A DNA stretch of 64,000 bases from Benincasa hispida (lineage: Eukaryota > Streptophyta > Magnoliopsida > Cucurbitales > Cucurbitaceae): the NCBI RefSeq assembly GCF_009727055.1, contig NC_052357.1, positions 5,097,065 through 5,161,064 of the forward strand, read 5' to 3'. The notes under the pieces are model-generated. The model did no database searches. It was not told the origin of the DNA and saw only the letters and a list, made by a program, of their open reading frames with translations. The position numbers and the translations under genes were made by a program. Shown in pieces: positions 32,925 through 44,619 of this stretch (position 1 is its first letter; each line of letters begins with the position of its first letter).

Positions 32925-35755
32925 CTAGCAAAAGCATGAGTATGCCAAGTGATTCTTCTTTGTGATGTAAGAGGAGATGAAATTGGAAGCGGAAGCAGTA
33001 GATTCTCTAATGGTAGCTGGAACCAATATTTGATTCTTGCCCAAAGCAATCCTCTTGCCTGCAACATTGGAATAGAAGAGGCCAGAGATTGCTGGTACGA
33101 ATATATCGCTTTGGCTACATAAGTAGAAGTCAATTACTTTCTCGTATTCAGAACTCTTTGAATTAAAAAACTTTGCCTTCTTATCTGCAGGCATTATGCT
33201 TTCCTGCAAAAGTAGAGGATTACTCTCACAATCAGTAATGGATGAACTGCCCAACTTTCCAAAAGAGTGAGTACATAGTTCGGTCAAAGTTTCAAATCCT
33301 AATCAAAATAATATTTAAAAAAAAGACAGTTGCAAATATAGCAATCAAATCCAAAATATTGGACTATATCTAAAAGAAAAAATTGCAAACATAATAAAAT
33401 TTAGATTTAGCTCCTAGGGTCCTATCCGTGATAGAGTTTATCAATGATAAATTTTGCTATATTTGCAATTCTTTAAAATGGCTGCTTAAATGCTATCCAT
33501 TAGAATTACCCATTTAAGAAAAGCAGCAGAGGGGAATATAAATCATTCAAAGAAATCTTTATATTCTCATGAAATTGAAGGATATATGGAAGAAAGATAA
33601 ATTCATCAATGACTCACCTTTGTGTAAGTTTTTGGAAATAAATCCTTGAGATCATCAAGACTGTTTTCCCATCTCGGTTGAGTCAAGTATATGGTAGCAT
33701 CCTTGTCGAAACCAATCTTCTTCAAAAATAAAGCTATATCTTGTGCAGTGTAACAGCCTTTACCTCCAGATGTCTCTTGACATCCATTTTCTCCCAACAT
33801 TTCAATCCTCAAATCGACCGCTATGAACTGACCGTTGGACTTCCGACTCAAAGTTTTTAGCCGCTCAGTCATGGATTCAATCACCTCACTTATTTCTGGC
33901 TGCAACTCCAATGTTCCAAACATTGCCAAACATGGAACGGAATCACCATCACTTGATGTGGTTGACTTTTTCATATTTACTGAAGGGAAGTAAGTTGCGA
34001 GTCTTATGCTGCCACTTTTTTTAAAAATCTTCTCAACATGTTCCAAAATGTAATCTTCTGTAACTCGATTTGGCACTTTGACAGCTGAGATCTTCTTTGG
34101 AGATATTTCAGATGGCAACTGTTTAACTACTTTCACAACTCCATCAAGGCTTCCAATGAACTTATCGATGTCATAGATATCCTCAAAGCTCCTGGAAGAT
34201 TATGATAATATCAGGTTTCAACCAGAATAGTTTCTCCAGAAGTACTAGACAGATTACAGAAGCACAAATCTTTGAATATGAGTGAAGCAATAGGAAATTC
34301 CAAGAAAATATATGTGGAGACGAAGATCCTTTAGACAGAGGATCTTGCTCCGGCTAAAACCAATATCTAATCACATGGGAATTATTCTTTGCTACTGTTA
34401 TCCTCATTAGAACTTATAACTTACCACTTATCTCCCAGCTCTTTCCCTCTGATATCTGGGACAACAAGAGTCGCACCTAGATATCTAGCCACAACTACTG
34501 CATCAGCAATCTGAAAAGAGGCAATAAACATCAATAGGACATACAGAAAAATGAAGGGAAGGCAATGCTAGATGACAAGTACGAAGATCTGAGAAGAACC
34601 AAAATAATAATGCGTAAAATGGGGAATTTTAGAGTAAGAAGCCTGAGTATTATGCTGGAATTACTTCATAAACATGATGGTTAATAAAGAACATGAACCT
34701 CAGTAGTAATGTTCAGTGCACTATCAAGTTAGTTGTTTATAAGTAACAACCAATTGCAATATCGCTCAACTGGTTTAAGCATATACTTTAACTGATCCCA
34801 TCCCAAACATAAACGTTGTTGAATTACAAAAAAAAAAAAAAAACAAAAAACAAAAAACAAAAACCAATCGTATCGAACAGTCTAATTGGGTACCTGTGAG
34901 ACATGGTATTCAGGACCATCGGTCAATGAAAATGTGACATACCCCTTTGATTGCTGCCCCTCATCTGCTTCCAAGCCAAGAAAGAGCAATGAGATAATGG
35001 GAAGGATAAGAGATACAAAAGCACGATAAATGGTAGTTAACTTTCGCTCATTTTTCAATTCCGATAGAAATAGAATACAAACCAGATTCGGGTTTACTCC
35101 AACATTGTTTTAGCTCTAGAGCCTCATTTTTCCACGGAACGTCACTTTTTTTGTGGACGCTGCGCATTGTTGTTACTTTTGCAACATCCTTAGTTGGCCC
35201 TGGAAACTTTTCCTTCAAAACAAAAGCAATATATAACGCAATCAATTAGGATTCGGAATTTTTAAACTTGATTTGTGAGAAGCAAAATATCACTCAATCA
35301 AATATACAGAGGGAAAATGTGCTTGTGTTTTACTGGCAGATTAGATCAACTATACACCACAATAGCTTGTAACTTCCGCAATATATACTCTATTTCGGAG
35401 AAGCAGAGATAGAGAGCTCTCTGCTAGTGCTAGACAAACTATACGCACAATGAAATGAAATCCCAACAAAAACGGGAAAGAATGATGATAGAAAGCGACA
35501 TAAAAGGAAAAGATATCATGAAAAAAGAAACCAAAAGATAAGAATTATAGAAAACAGAGAGAAACGAGGAATTGAACAGCATAAGATCTCGAGATGAAAA
35601 AAAAATGGAGAAAATAGCAGATCGAAAAGGAAACGGGGGTTTAGAGGATATACTTGGACGGAATCAAAGTGGTCTCGCTTGATCATATGGCCAAGCATAA
35701 CGAACATAGTGAGGGTGAGTATTCCGGCCAAAACTTGTCTCAGATCCACCCCCAT
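32925..35755 (-). CDS. MSR: MANNAN SYNTHESIS-RELATED-like O-fucosyltransferase-family protein (6 exons, 414 aa)
   Basis: Exons in coding order: 35654-35755, 35083-35212, 34894-34967, 34425-34510, 33618-34191, 32925-33203. They sum to 1245 nt in a single frame ending in TAG, with GT-AG introns. The third exon's 5' edge could be 3 bp shorter. The protein starts MGVDLRQVLAGILTLTMF, with a hydrophobic signal anchor at residues about 7-22, which fits a type II Golgi membrane protein. The luminal part is a plant GDP-fucose O-fucosyltransferase-like fold, with ADAVVVARYLGATLVVPDIRG, RLATYFPSVN, QFIAVDLRIEML and FVPAISGLFYSNVAGKR. Family knowledge: Arabidopsis MSR proteins promote mannan synthesis in the Golgi, and their enzymatic activity is uncertain. 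Length and motifs suggest an intact gene. MSR1 versus MSR2 orthology cannot be settled here. Confidence 0.9.
33310..33485. repeat. foldback MITE-like element in MSR-like intron 5
   Basis: 'agttgcaaatatagcaatcaaat' on the left and 'ttttgctatatttgcaattctt' on the right are inverted repeats around 'tccgtgatagagtttatcaatgata'. It is the same family as at 8690-8832 and 30320-30430. This arrangement is, from memory, very common in cucurbit genomes. Confidence 0.65.
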
Positions 35756-36082
35756 TGCAGTTCAGAGATCTTGCTCCTGTGGTTTCTGTCACGGTTTGTG
35801 AAGAAGAAGGAGAAAGAAAGCTGAAGATTAAGCAGTGGAATCAATGGCGGATGGAAGTGAGAGGTCGTTGATGAGTTGAGGGAAGGCAAAATGGAAGGAT
35901 TGAGAAATTTGCTCCGCTGAATCGAGAGAGAGTCGTAGTACTTACGACTGTGGATGATGCTACTTCAACTTCTCTCTCTTCTTCGATTCTCAATCTCTCT
36001 GTTTTTTCTATACGCAATTATTTATCTATACAATATACACCACCGACACTTCCCTTTCAAATTCACTGCCCGTTCCCGAGCC

Positions 36083-36180
36083 TCTCTCTCTTTTTTTTTT
36101 TTTTTCCTCCATTGATTTTACTTTTGGATTATATTTTTAATTTATTATTTATTTTTTCTTTTCTTTTTCTTACTTAAAAA
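36083..36180. other. pyrimidine-rich leader or promoter DNA upstream of the MSR-like gene
   Basis: CTCTCTCT followed by a T run lies about 330 bp upstream of the MSR-like start codon. Short CT-rich stretches (about 35970-36005) are nearer. Such tracts are common near plant transcription starts, but no defined element is identified. Confidence 0.35.
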
Positions 36181-38404
36181 ATATAACATTAGGCCGAGTT
36201 TGGTACACCAAATTCATGAGTTGATGTTAAATAACTTAGGTTCAATAGTAGACACTACTTATATTTGTACATTTATCGAATAATTTTCTTTGCTTTTCAA
36301 ATTTGTATAAGAACTCCGTATACACCCTAAACAATAACTTACCAACATATTAACTATAGACTTATTAATTCCGATTAGTAGGTCAAACACTCCCTAAGGA
36401 TTGTAATAATTCAACTTCAATAGTAAACATTGTCGCAATTTGCACATTTATCGACAAATTCCATCTTGCACCCGGAATATAAATTTCATAACTCAAATCA
36501 ATGCCTCAAACACCCTCTTAGTAAATTCAAAACTCTAATATATAACTAAAGCATGTATATTGTTAGAGTGTTGATATATGATCTTAAATTTGTCATAACC
36601 TTTCCGCTTAAGTTTTTGGATTGATCAATGATTTCACATTTATCGTTGAACTGTAACCAAGCAGGTAGTTATTTGATTAACTGGTTTCATAATTATAGGA
36701 TAGCTTTCTATTCAATTAATCTCCGTGCCTTATACAGTTTTTTTTAATTTATCTTTGAACATTAAAGTTTTTCTTTCTGTCTTTCATTTTTTTAAACATT
36801 TAACTCAATCCAACATGAATATAGTATAATTGATATAAATTTGTACTATCAACTCAAGATGTGAAGTTAGATTCCCCGCCCCACATATTATAAAAAAAAA
36901 AAAAAAGAAAAAAAAGAAAAAAAAGTATATATATGTTTCAAACATATGACAAGATACTTCGCTGGCTAATTTTGGGATATAATAAATCATAGATGGAACA
37001 ACCCTGATCCATATGTGTTTCACCAAATCAGTAATTATTGTCGATGCAAATACCAAAAATAGGAAAATACATATGTATCAATTGATCCAACATTGTATAT
37101 ATAGTCTATAAGTATTATAGTGAAACATCAACTTAATGTGGCATGTTAGGGAAAATTATAAGACTATGGTAAGGTTATAAATTTTCCATCTTTTACCAGG
37201 TTGGCTGGCAGATTGCATACTATATCAATGCAAGTGAAAACAATAAGTTTTATTTAAACTTTAGACAATTTTTGTGGACTCAACGACAACTTAATTGGTA
37301 CAATAATTATGTACTTTCTCGTGATCGAGGATTTAGATCCTCATCTATTTATTAGACTAAAAAAAACTAATAGACGATTTCAAAATTCATTTTATATATA
37401 GTATCACGAAACTATACATTTTACAGTGTATTTATATTTGTACATATAAACAATTTGTTTATTTGTTAATGTAATTTTTTTTAACATATAAGTGAAGTTG
37501 CCAATATCTCAATTATTATTTACGATCTATGTTCAAGTTAATAGCATACATTTTATTTTTAAGATAAATTAACAGTTGTCCAGAAACATTACTTTCTAAT
37601 TATTAGAAATATAATTACATTTCTTTTAGCACAAAGATGGCAAAAGAAAAGAATGGTATATAAATTACTGTTGAGTTAAATTTATTCTTTTAAAAATATA
37701 TTTTATTCGGATTCTCCCTCCTCAAATATATTTTAATCGCTAACACATATTATATATCAGTAAAATTATGTTTGTCATGATCGTTGAATTTGCTTTTGAC
37801 AATTACTTTTACGTTGTTTTCTTATAAAAAAGAAAAATGAAAAAAGAAACTCACATGTAACATAACTTTTTGGGAAAGTAACCAAATATTTTCATGGACT
37901 GAGGTCTATTGGCTGCCAGGTGGAACACAATGATTGGTTGGGTTAGATAAAAAAAAGTTATGGTAGGTTAAGATTGGCTAGACTAATTTTGAGTAATTTG
38001 AAAAAAAGAAATAAACAAATAAATAAATATTGATGGGGGCTGAGACCAAGGGTTAGAGTTCAAACCCTTTCCTAAAGTTAAGATTTCTGACACTTATTTT
38101 GTCTTATCCTTACGTCCATCTCCCCAACTCGATCGCCTACCTACTCTTATTATTTTTATTATTTTAATTCCAATAATATCCTGCTTTTTTATATACCCCA
38201 TTGCCATTCCTTCAATAAAAAATTCCTTTTTTTTTTTTTTTTTAGTATTTGATATTGATACTTTTAGTTTTAAACGCTTGCTGATGAAATTCAAGCTTAA
38301 AATAATAGAATATATAGTATAAGAATAAAATAATTGTATATATAGAACAAAGAATGGTAAAAGATTAAAAAGTCCACACTTAATATTTTGTTTGCTTCTT
38401 TCCG
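36181..38404. other. AT-rich intergenic DNA with possible SINE-like relics
   Basis: No gene is seen. Two short stretches end in A runs and contain tRNA-B-box-like words: about 36835-36917 ('gaagttagattccccgccccacat' then a long A run) and about 37281-37370 ('gatcgaggatttagatcctcatc'). These could be decayed tRNA-derived SINEs, but the A box is not clear. Short minus-strand frames here are low complexity. Confidence 0.35.
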
Positions 38405-38412
38405 ATTTTCTC

Positions 38413-38874
38413 ATATTGAAAGCTATTACTAATAGCAATTATCGATGATAGCCACTGATAGCTGCTATCAATTTCTATCACTGCTAGTTGTTATCAGTGG
38501 TAGCTTTCAGTTTAAGAAATATTAATACAATTTTGAAATATTAGCATTTAATATGTTATTAGTTATCCGTGGCTATCATCGATATACTTTCATCAATTGG
38601 AATCAACCTTGAAATATTAACAGTTAACGTTGTGGCTATCAATGATAGACTTTTATAAGTAGTTATCAATATTGAAAGAAAACCAAGATTGAGCTATACT
38701 AGTAAAAGAAAACTATTAGTGACTATCAACTTTGAAAGATTAACACAGTAGCTATCACTAATAATATTTTATCGTGGTTATCACTGATAGCAGCTATCAA
38801 TCTCTATCACTGATAGACTTTCATCAATTAAAATCAACCTTGAAATATTAACATTTAAGACTAGCAGTGATAGA
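38413..38874. repeat. array of TATCA/TGATA palindromes, left of the hAT element
   Basis: Many copies of TATCA(C/A/G)TGATAG-like words occur (for example near 38450, 38630, 38775 and 38795). A longer unit, 'actttcatcaatt..aatcaaccttgaaatattaaca', is repeated about 230 bp apart (38588 and 38818). The array resumes at 42955 beyond the hAT insertion. Confidence 0.75.
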
Positions 38875-39124
38875 CTTCTAGATAGGGTTGGCAAAAAAAA
38901 CCCGCGGGGACCTGCCCCGTTCAGGTTGGGGATTCCCCTGGTCCAATCGGATAATTTATTCGGGGCCCCGTTGGGGGACGGGGTAGGGACGGAGACAGTA
39001 TCCTCACCTCGACCCCGACCCCGATTAATCCCCGACCTCGAATATATATATATATTTAGAAATTCTATAAACTTATTAATTTGTATATATATAATATGTT
39101 TATAAAAAGACCCAAAATGAATGG

Positions 39125-39158
<34 letters not shown>

Positions 39159-39629
39159 CAAAATCTTCTCCTCTCCTCTTTCCTTTCTGCCAAAAATACT
39201 AAATCCCTAAAACTATCGTAGCCTACTGCCGAATCCAGCTCCCTCCACTGCTCCAGGTGAAGTCGTGAAGAGTCTTTAGCCATTAAGATAGTCGGAGTCT
39301 TCAGCCTCCACGTCCGCTCAGTCCGCGTCGACAGTCGAAGTCTTCAGCCTCCGCGTCCGCCTCCGTCTACATCCAACCTCCGCGTCCGTCTGCCACTTTC
39401 AGGTGAAGACACTTCCGGCTTGAACTTTGTTAAGATCACGAGTCTTTGTTTTTTATATATTTTGACTGTTCTGTGTTGTTTTTCTTTTGAAAAAAAAAAA
39501 CAGACTTTGTGCTATTCTGAGAGGCGAGATCTATCCGTTCAACTTTCAAGACTTCAAAGTTCAATGGTGCCGGTAAAAATTTCCTTTCGTTCTCCTGTTT
39601 GGCTGTTTGATATTTTTGAAAAGTATGCT

Positions 39630-40030
39630 TGAAATTAGTAAATAATATGTTTGAAAATTATGTTTGTGTATGATTGATATTTGAATGTTTTAAATTTTAG
39701 GCTTGAATATGTTTGAAAAATATGTTCACGTATGTTTGATATTTGTGAATTTTAGGCTTGAATATGTTTGAAAAATATGTTCGTGTATGTTTGATATTTG
39801 AATATTTTGAATTTTAGGCTTATGTTTGATATTTGAATGTTTTGAATTTTAGGCTTGAATATGTTTGAAAAATATGTTTGTATATGTTTGATATTTGAAT
39901 GTTTTGAATTTTAGGCTTGAATATGTTTGAAAAATATGTTCGTGTATATTTGATATTTGAATGTTTTGAATTTCAGGCTTGAATATGTTTGGAAAATATG
40001 TTTGTGTATGGTTGAAATTTGAATGCTTTC
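39630..40030. repeat. about 60-bp minisatellite inside the hAT element
   Basis: Units with GCTTGAATATGTTTGAAAA followed by TATGTTTGATATTTGAATG recur about five to six times, with deletions in some units. It lies directly upstream of the transposase start, so it may sit in the leader. Confidence 0.85.
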
Positions 40031-41082
40031 AATTTTGGGGTTGAATGTTTTGAATATGTTTGAATGCTTTGAAAATGAAGTCCAAGTCTAAAGAGGGGTT
40101 TTTAAATTAAATTTTTGGTAGGTTAAAAACAATGTCTTCATCACCTTCTACAAATAAATATTCTCCAAATCCAATTCCAAGTCCAATCCCAGATCCAACC
40201 CCAAATTTAACTCCATGCTCATCAAATGATGATAATTTGAATGTTGATAATTGTGTTATTCTTGATGAGGATATTGAGAAGGGATCTTCAAAGAGAAGAT
40301 TGACATCGGTTGTTTGGAACCATTTTAAGAAACAAAAAATAGATGGAGTAGACAAGGAAGTAAAAATGGAACCAAAGATTTGCATGATCATATTAAGATA
40401 TGCCCATATAAAGGACATACGACAATCCCTATTGAATCCTAATAGAGAGAAGAACAATACACTGAGTTTATATAACTTCGATCAGGAAGCTGCAAAAAAA
40501 AGCATTAGCTAGGATGATAATAAGACATGAATATCCTTCTCAATAGTTGAGCATGAAGGTTTTAGGGAATTTTGTAATGTCATCCAACCATTATTTAAGA
40601 TGGTGTCAAGAAACACAATAAAGAAGGAGATTTTGAAAATTTATGAGACTGAAAAGTTGAAAACCATGGCATTGTTGAATGAGATCAAAGGAAAGATTGC
40701 CCTTACAACGGACATGTGGACTTCCAACCACCAAACAAAAGGTTATATGATAATTGGGTTTTGCAAAACAAAATAATCAGGTTTATATATGTCCCTTCTC
40801 CACACACTTCTGAGATGCTTCATGAAGAAATAATGGAATGTTTGTTAGATTGGAATATCGATCGAAAATTGTCATCAGTAACTGTAGATAATTGTAGTAC
40901 CAATGACTCTATGGTTAATATGCTTGTTGATAATTTGTGTGGAAACTTAATATTGGATGAGAGTTTATTTTATATGCGGTGTTGTGCTCATATTCTGAAC
41001 TTGATTGTGAAAGATGGGTTGACAGTGATAGGAGATGGGATCGAAAGAGTATGTAGAAGTGTGTCTTTTTGGGTGCATACAC

Positions 41083-41125
41083 ACAAAAAAAAAAAAAAAA
41101 AAAAAGAAGAAGAAGAAGAAGAAAT
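41083..41125. repeat. (A)n(GAA)n microsatellite inside transposase pseudogene
   Basis: About 22 A followed by GAAGAAGAAGAAGAAG interrupts the conserved catalytic domain between the VCRSVSFWVH and FEEIVRQLN segments. Confidence 0.9.
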
Positions 41126-41773
41126 TTGAGGAAATTGTTCGACAATTGAATGTTTATGATGGCCAGATGTTGAGTCTTGATTGTTGTACTAGGTGGAATT
41201 CTACCTATTTTATGTTAACCACTGCATTAAAGTACAAAGCTATTTTTTATCGATTAAAACAACGAGAACCAAAGTACAAGTGTTTGCATTTGGATCAAGA
41301 TTGGGTATTAGCAAAAGAGAGAAATTGAAAATATTTCATCACGTGACTGAAATATTTTATGGATTCAAATATCCTACTGCTAATCTTTTTTTCCCAAAAA
41401 TTTGTAAATTGAAATTGGCTATTTTCGAGTGGACTAATTCTGGCATTCAAGAGATCAGAGACATGACTTCAAATATGATGTCAAAATTTGATAATTATTA
41501 GAAGACAATTCATGGGGTAATGGTCATAGTGCAATTTTAGATCCACGTTACAAATTAAAGTTGATTGAGTTTTACTTCCCTAGAATTTATGGAGATAGTT
41601 TTTTTCTTGAAGTCGAAAGGATTAAAAAAATTTGTTCAGATTTGGAAATAGAATATCAGCTGAAGCATGAAGGTGAAGGTAATGATTATCACGCTAGAAA
41701 TTTAGATGGAACCTCACAAAATATCGAATTTGATGATTTTAATGATTCTGACTTGTTTGTATCAAATTCCAAT

Positions 41774-41885
41774 AATATGAATCAGAAGCAACAGTTTGAT
41801 GCATATTTGGATGAACCCGCCTTACCTTGAATATGAATCAGAAGCAACAGTTTGATGCATATTTGGATGAACCTGCCTTACCTCG
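41774..41885. repeat. 56-bp tandem duplication in transposase pseudogene
   Basis: 'atatgaatcagaagcaacag...gcctta' occurs twice in a row with one or two differences. As 56 is not a multiple of 3, it shifts the frame just before the dimerisation domain. Confidence 0.9.
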
Positions 41886-42954
41886 AACATCTGACTTTGA
41901 CATTTTGAGTTGGTGGAAATTGAATGGTGTCAAGTATTCAATTTTACAAGAAATTGCAAGAGACATATTAGCCATCCCGTTATCTAGTGTTGCATCAGAG
42001 TCTGCTTTTAGTACATGTGGTAGGATTGTAAGCCCACATCGTAACAAACTTCATCCAAAGACGATAGAGGTTTTGATATGCGCTCAAAATTGGATTGCAA
42101 CTGAAGTTTTGACAGGTTAGTTTGTTTATTTTGTTTTACATATTTTTATCATTTAATATATTAATAAATATTTTCTTTTATTACAAATATTTTCCAATGT
42201 AAGGTACTAGCACGGAAAAGAAATGGTTACACATTTAGCAACTGTTTTAGAAGATGCAGACGATTCTGATGAAGATGACGTGGTGACTAAGGTATGCTCA
42301 ATGATTAACATTATTTCGTGGTCTATTTTTTTTTTTTGTGACATTATTTGTTTATTATATTTTAAATGTAAGAATGAATACAACTAAGGATGGGATGATG
42401 CCAAGAAAGGTGAAAGATTTGATTGTGAAATCGTTGAAGAGAGAAGGACAAACTTTATTGAATTTTAAGTTGTAAACTTATTTAAATGTATAAGACATTT
42501 GCATTTAATTGACTTCCTTATTCAAACTTTATTGAATTTTAAGTTGTAAATTTATTTAATGGATTTGTTAGTTTTTAAATTGTCGATTGGGTTTATTTCA
42601 TAGAATAATCTTTTGTTTTTTGTTCACTTGTTGTGCATTAGTCAAATTTCAAATAAAATCATTTGAATTAAAAAAAGAGGAATTCGATAAACTTATTTAA
42701 TGGATTTTTTGTGGACTAATCAAATTTTAATTAAAAAAGAATAGGGAATCCCTATGGGGAATTCCCGCGGGGAAACGGGGAATAGGGCCTGCGGGGACCC
42801 CATTTCCCCGATGGGGAAGGCGGGGATGGGGGATAATTTTCCCCACGGGGGCGGGGACAGGGGACGCCCCCCCTCCCCCCTGCCCCACCCTGGCCCCATT
42901 GCCAACCCTACTTCTAGAACTAATTATGAACCTTCAAAGAAACTTGATGTGTAG

Positions 42955-43275
42955 ATTTCATCTAACTTCTATCATCGATATCACTAATATTACTCATATC
43001 GTGGTTATCAATAATAACTTCTTTCATTGGTAACATCACTGATAAGATGCTATTTTGATCTTACAGATATCATGTTATCTATCACCGATATCATGCTATC
43101 AATGATCTAATTGATATCATGCTATCAGTGATAGCTCTCTATCACCAATAACATGCTACCGATGGTAACTTTTATCACCGGTAATGTGCTATCAGCGGTA
43201 GTTGCTATCATTGATAACATGTTATCAGTGTTAGCTTCTTTCACCGATAACATGCTATCAATGGTAGCTACCAAA
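42955..43275. repeat. array of TATCA palindromes, right of the hAT element
   Basis: Repeated ATCACCGATAACATGCTATCA-type words, many variations, with a period near 30-40 bp. It is the continuation of the array at 38413-38874 that the hAT element split. Confidence 0.75.
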
Positions 43276-43799
43276 CATTCATACAGTCCCTTTTCTTTTT
43301 GATACCTCTCAAGGGCACTTCCGTAAAAATAGCGAACAGCCAAACCAAGCCATTCTTCTTCATTTAATTTTGTAAACAAATGTTACGGTACACAAATACA
43401 CAAATATTTCAATTTATATCCTTCATTTTGGGCCATCTATGTCTTTTTTCAAGTTTATTTCTGATAGACATCATGCTCTTAAAGTCCTATAAAAGAAAAA
43501 AAAAAAAAATTATTGCCATGTCTAATATTGTTGCACTTCTCATTTTTTGAGAAATAAATTTGTTTAATAACTATTCTCGATTCTTATATCAAATTTTCAA
43601 GAAATGTTTCTAAAAATGGTGCAAATTTGTGTACTAAACAAATAGTTTCTATCATATATGTTTTCATTTGCTATTTATATTTGATGTTTCATTATAATAA
43701 TCAAACTTGATGATTGACTTGTTAGTGTTAAATCACTTATGAATTGGATACTTTTAAGTCTTGGGTACGAAACTCAACCTCATAATTCTTATGAAAAAA

Positions 43800-43853
43800 A
43801 AAGAGAAGAAGCAAAATCGGAAAAAGGAAAGAAAGTTTTTTTTTTAAAAAAAA

Positions 43854-43885
<32 letters not shown>

Positions 43886-44215
43886 GAAGAAGCAAAAACT
43901 AGATAAAGGAAAGAACACTAAAAAAAGAAAGAAATGTAGCAAAAATCGGAGAAAGGAAAGAAAAAGATGAAAGGGAATAAAGCAAAAACTTGATAAAGTA
44001 CAGAAAAAAAGGAAGAAGCAAAAACTGGAGAAAGAAAATAAAATAAAATAAAAAAGAAAGTGAAGAAGCAAATACTAATACTGGAGAAATGAAAAAAAAA
44101 GAAAAAAGAAAAAAAAGGAACGAAGCAAAAATTGAAAAAAAATAAAGAAAATAAAAAATAAAAAAGAAAGAGAAGAAGGTGTGCAACAAGATGAGATAAT
44201 GGAGGACAAAATTAG
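43800..44215. repeat. polypurine tract of about 400 bp
   Basis: The plus strand is almost only A and G, with repeated GAAGCAAAAACTGGAGAAAG-like units and an (AAAG)n stretch at 43851-43882. Phe/Ser-rich minus-strand frames here are by-products of composition. Confidence 0.88.
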
Positions 44216-44619
44216 AAATTAAAAAAAAATAAAAGTTAATTAATCGACACTTCCATATTTACAAATATTTTAAAGAAGTTATATATTTTTTAGATTTTTC
44301 CTCTTATTTTACTATCTATTACAAATATCATAGTTTTAAATCTAAGTACATGAGGCCTCTAAATTTTCAAATATTGTGAGTTAGTCATAAATTTTACTTT
44401 GAAAATGAGATGATTAATAAAAAAATAGTAAATTAGTAAGAAATTAAGGACATGATTGAAAGTGATAATGAAATAGTTAAAATCATTTTTAAATTACTAT
44501 GAAACATGTCTTTAATGATTCAAAATCAATGTTAATGCTATAAAATCACATTTTTTTAAAAAAAATACAACATAAAACAAAAGCAACTAAAAATCAATCA
44601 TGTCAGAACGAAAGGTCGA
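44216..44619. other. AT-rich DNA, nothing recognised
   Basis: No gene or clear repeat is seen. Confidence 0.5.

Larger units (their letters stand above)
40132..42120 (+). pseudogene. hAT transposase pseudogene (BED finger to dimerisation domain)
   Basis: The start region encodes a Ser/Pro-rich tail and then a BED-type start (SVVWNHFKK, about residue 61), but the zinc ligands are lost. An A8 run near 40496 shifts the frame and stops follow. The catalytic domain is recognisable as TTDMWTSN (about 40707), SSVTVDNCSTND (about 40875), RCCAHILNLIVKDGL (about 40975) and CTRWNSTYFML (about 41188). A poly-A/GAA stretch at 41083-41125 and a 56-bp tandem duplication at about 41774-41885 break it further. 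The C-terminal dimerisation domain (IPLSSVASESAFSTCGR, 41970-42030) is intact. It would have cut and joined the element ends. Confidence 0.92.
38883..42910 (+). mobile_element. hAT DNA transposon, 4028 bp, with terminal repeats and 8-bp target duplication
   Basis: The perfect 12-bp terminal inverted repeats are TAGGGTTGGCAA (38883-38894) and TTGCCAACCCTA (42899-42910). The 8-bp target duplication CTTCTAGA is perfect (38875-38882 and 42911-42918). Both subterminal regions are strikingly GC-rich, with CCCGCGGGG and GGGGA/CCCCG words (about 38900-39035 and 42745-42900), in contrast to the AT-rich surroundings. The interior carries a BED/hAT transposase gene that has decayed (40132-42120) and a 60-bp-type tandem repeat upstream of it. 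The intact ends and duplication imply it never left this site. Mobilisation would need an outside transposase. Confidence 0.95.

Noticed and set aside
36835..36917. Possible tRNA gene or SINE from a B-box-like word and A tail
   Set aside because: No A box or cloverleaf can be drawn; kept only as a weak note in the intergenic entry.
38785..38815. Close resemblance of CTCTATCACTGATAGA to the bacterial tet operator
   Set aside because: The words are part of a diverged plant palindrome array with many variants and no associated repressor or bacterial sequence. The match is coincidental.
43844..44189. Phe-rich minus-strand frames that could suggest membrane proteins
   Set aside because: They are the complement of a polypurine tract; the hydrophobicity comes from TTT/TTC codons only.
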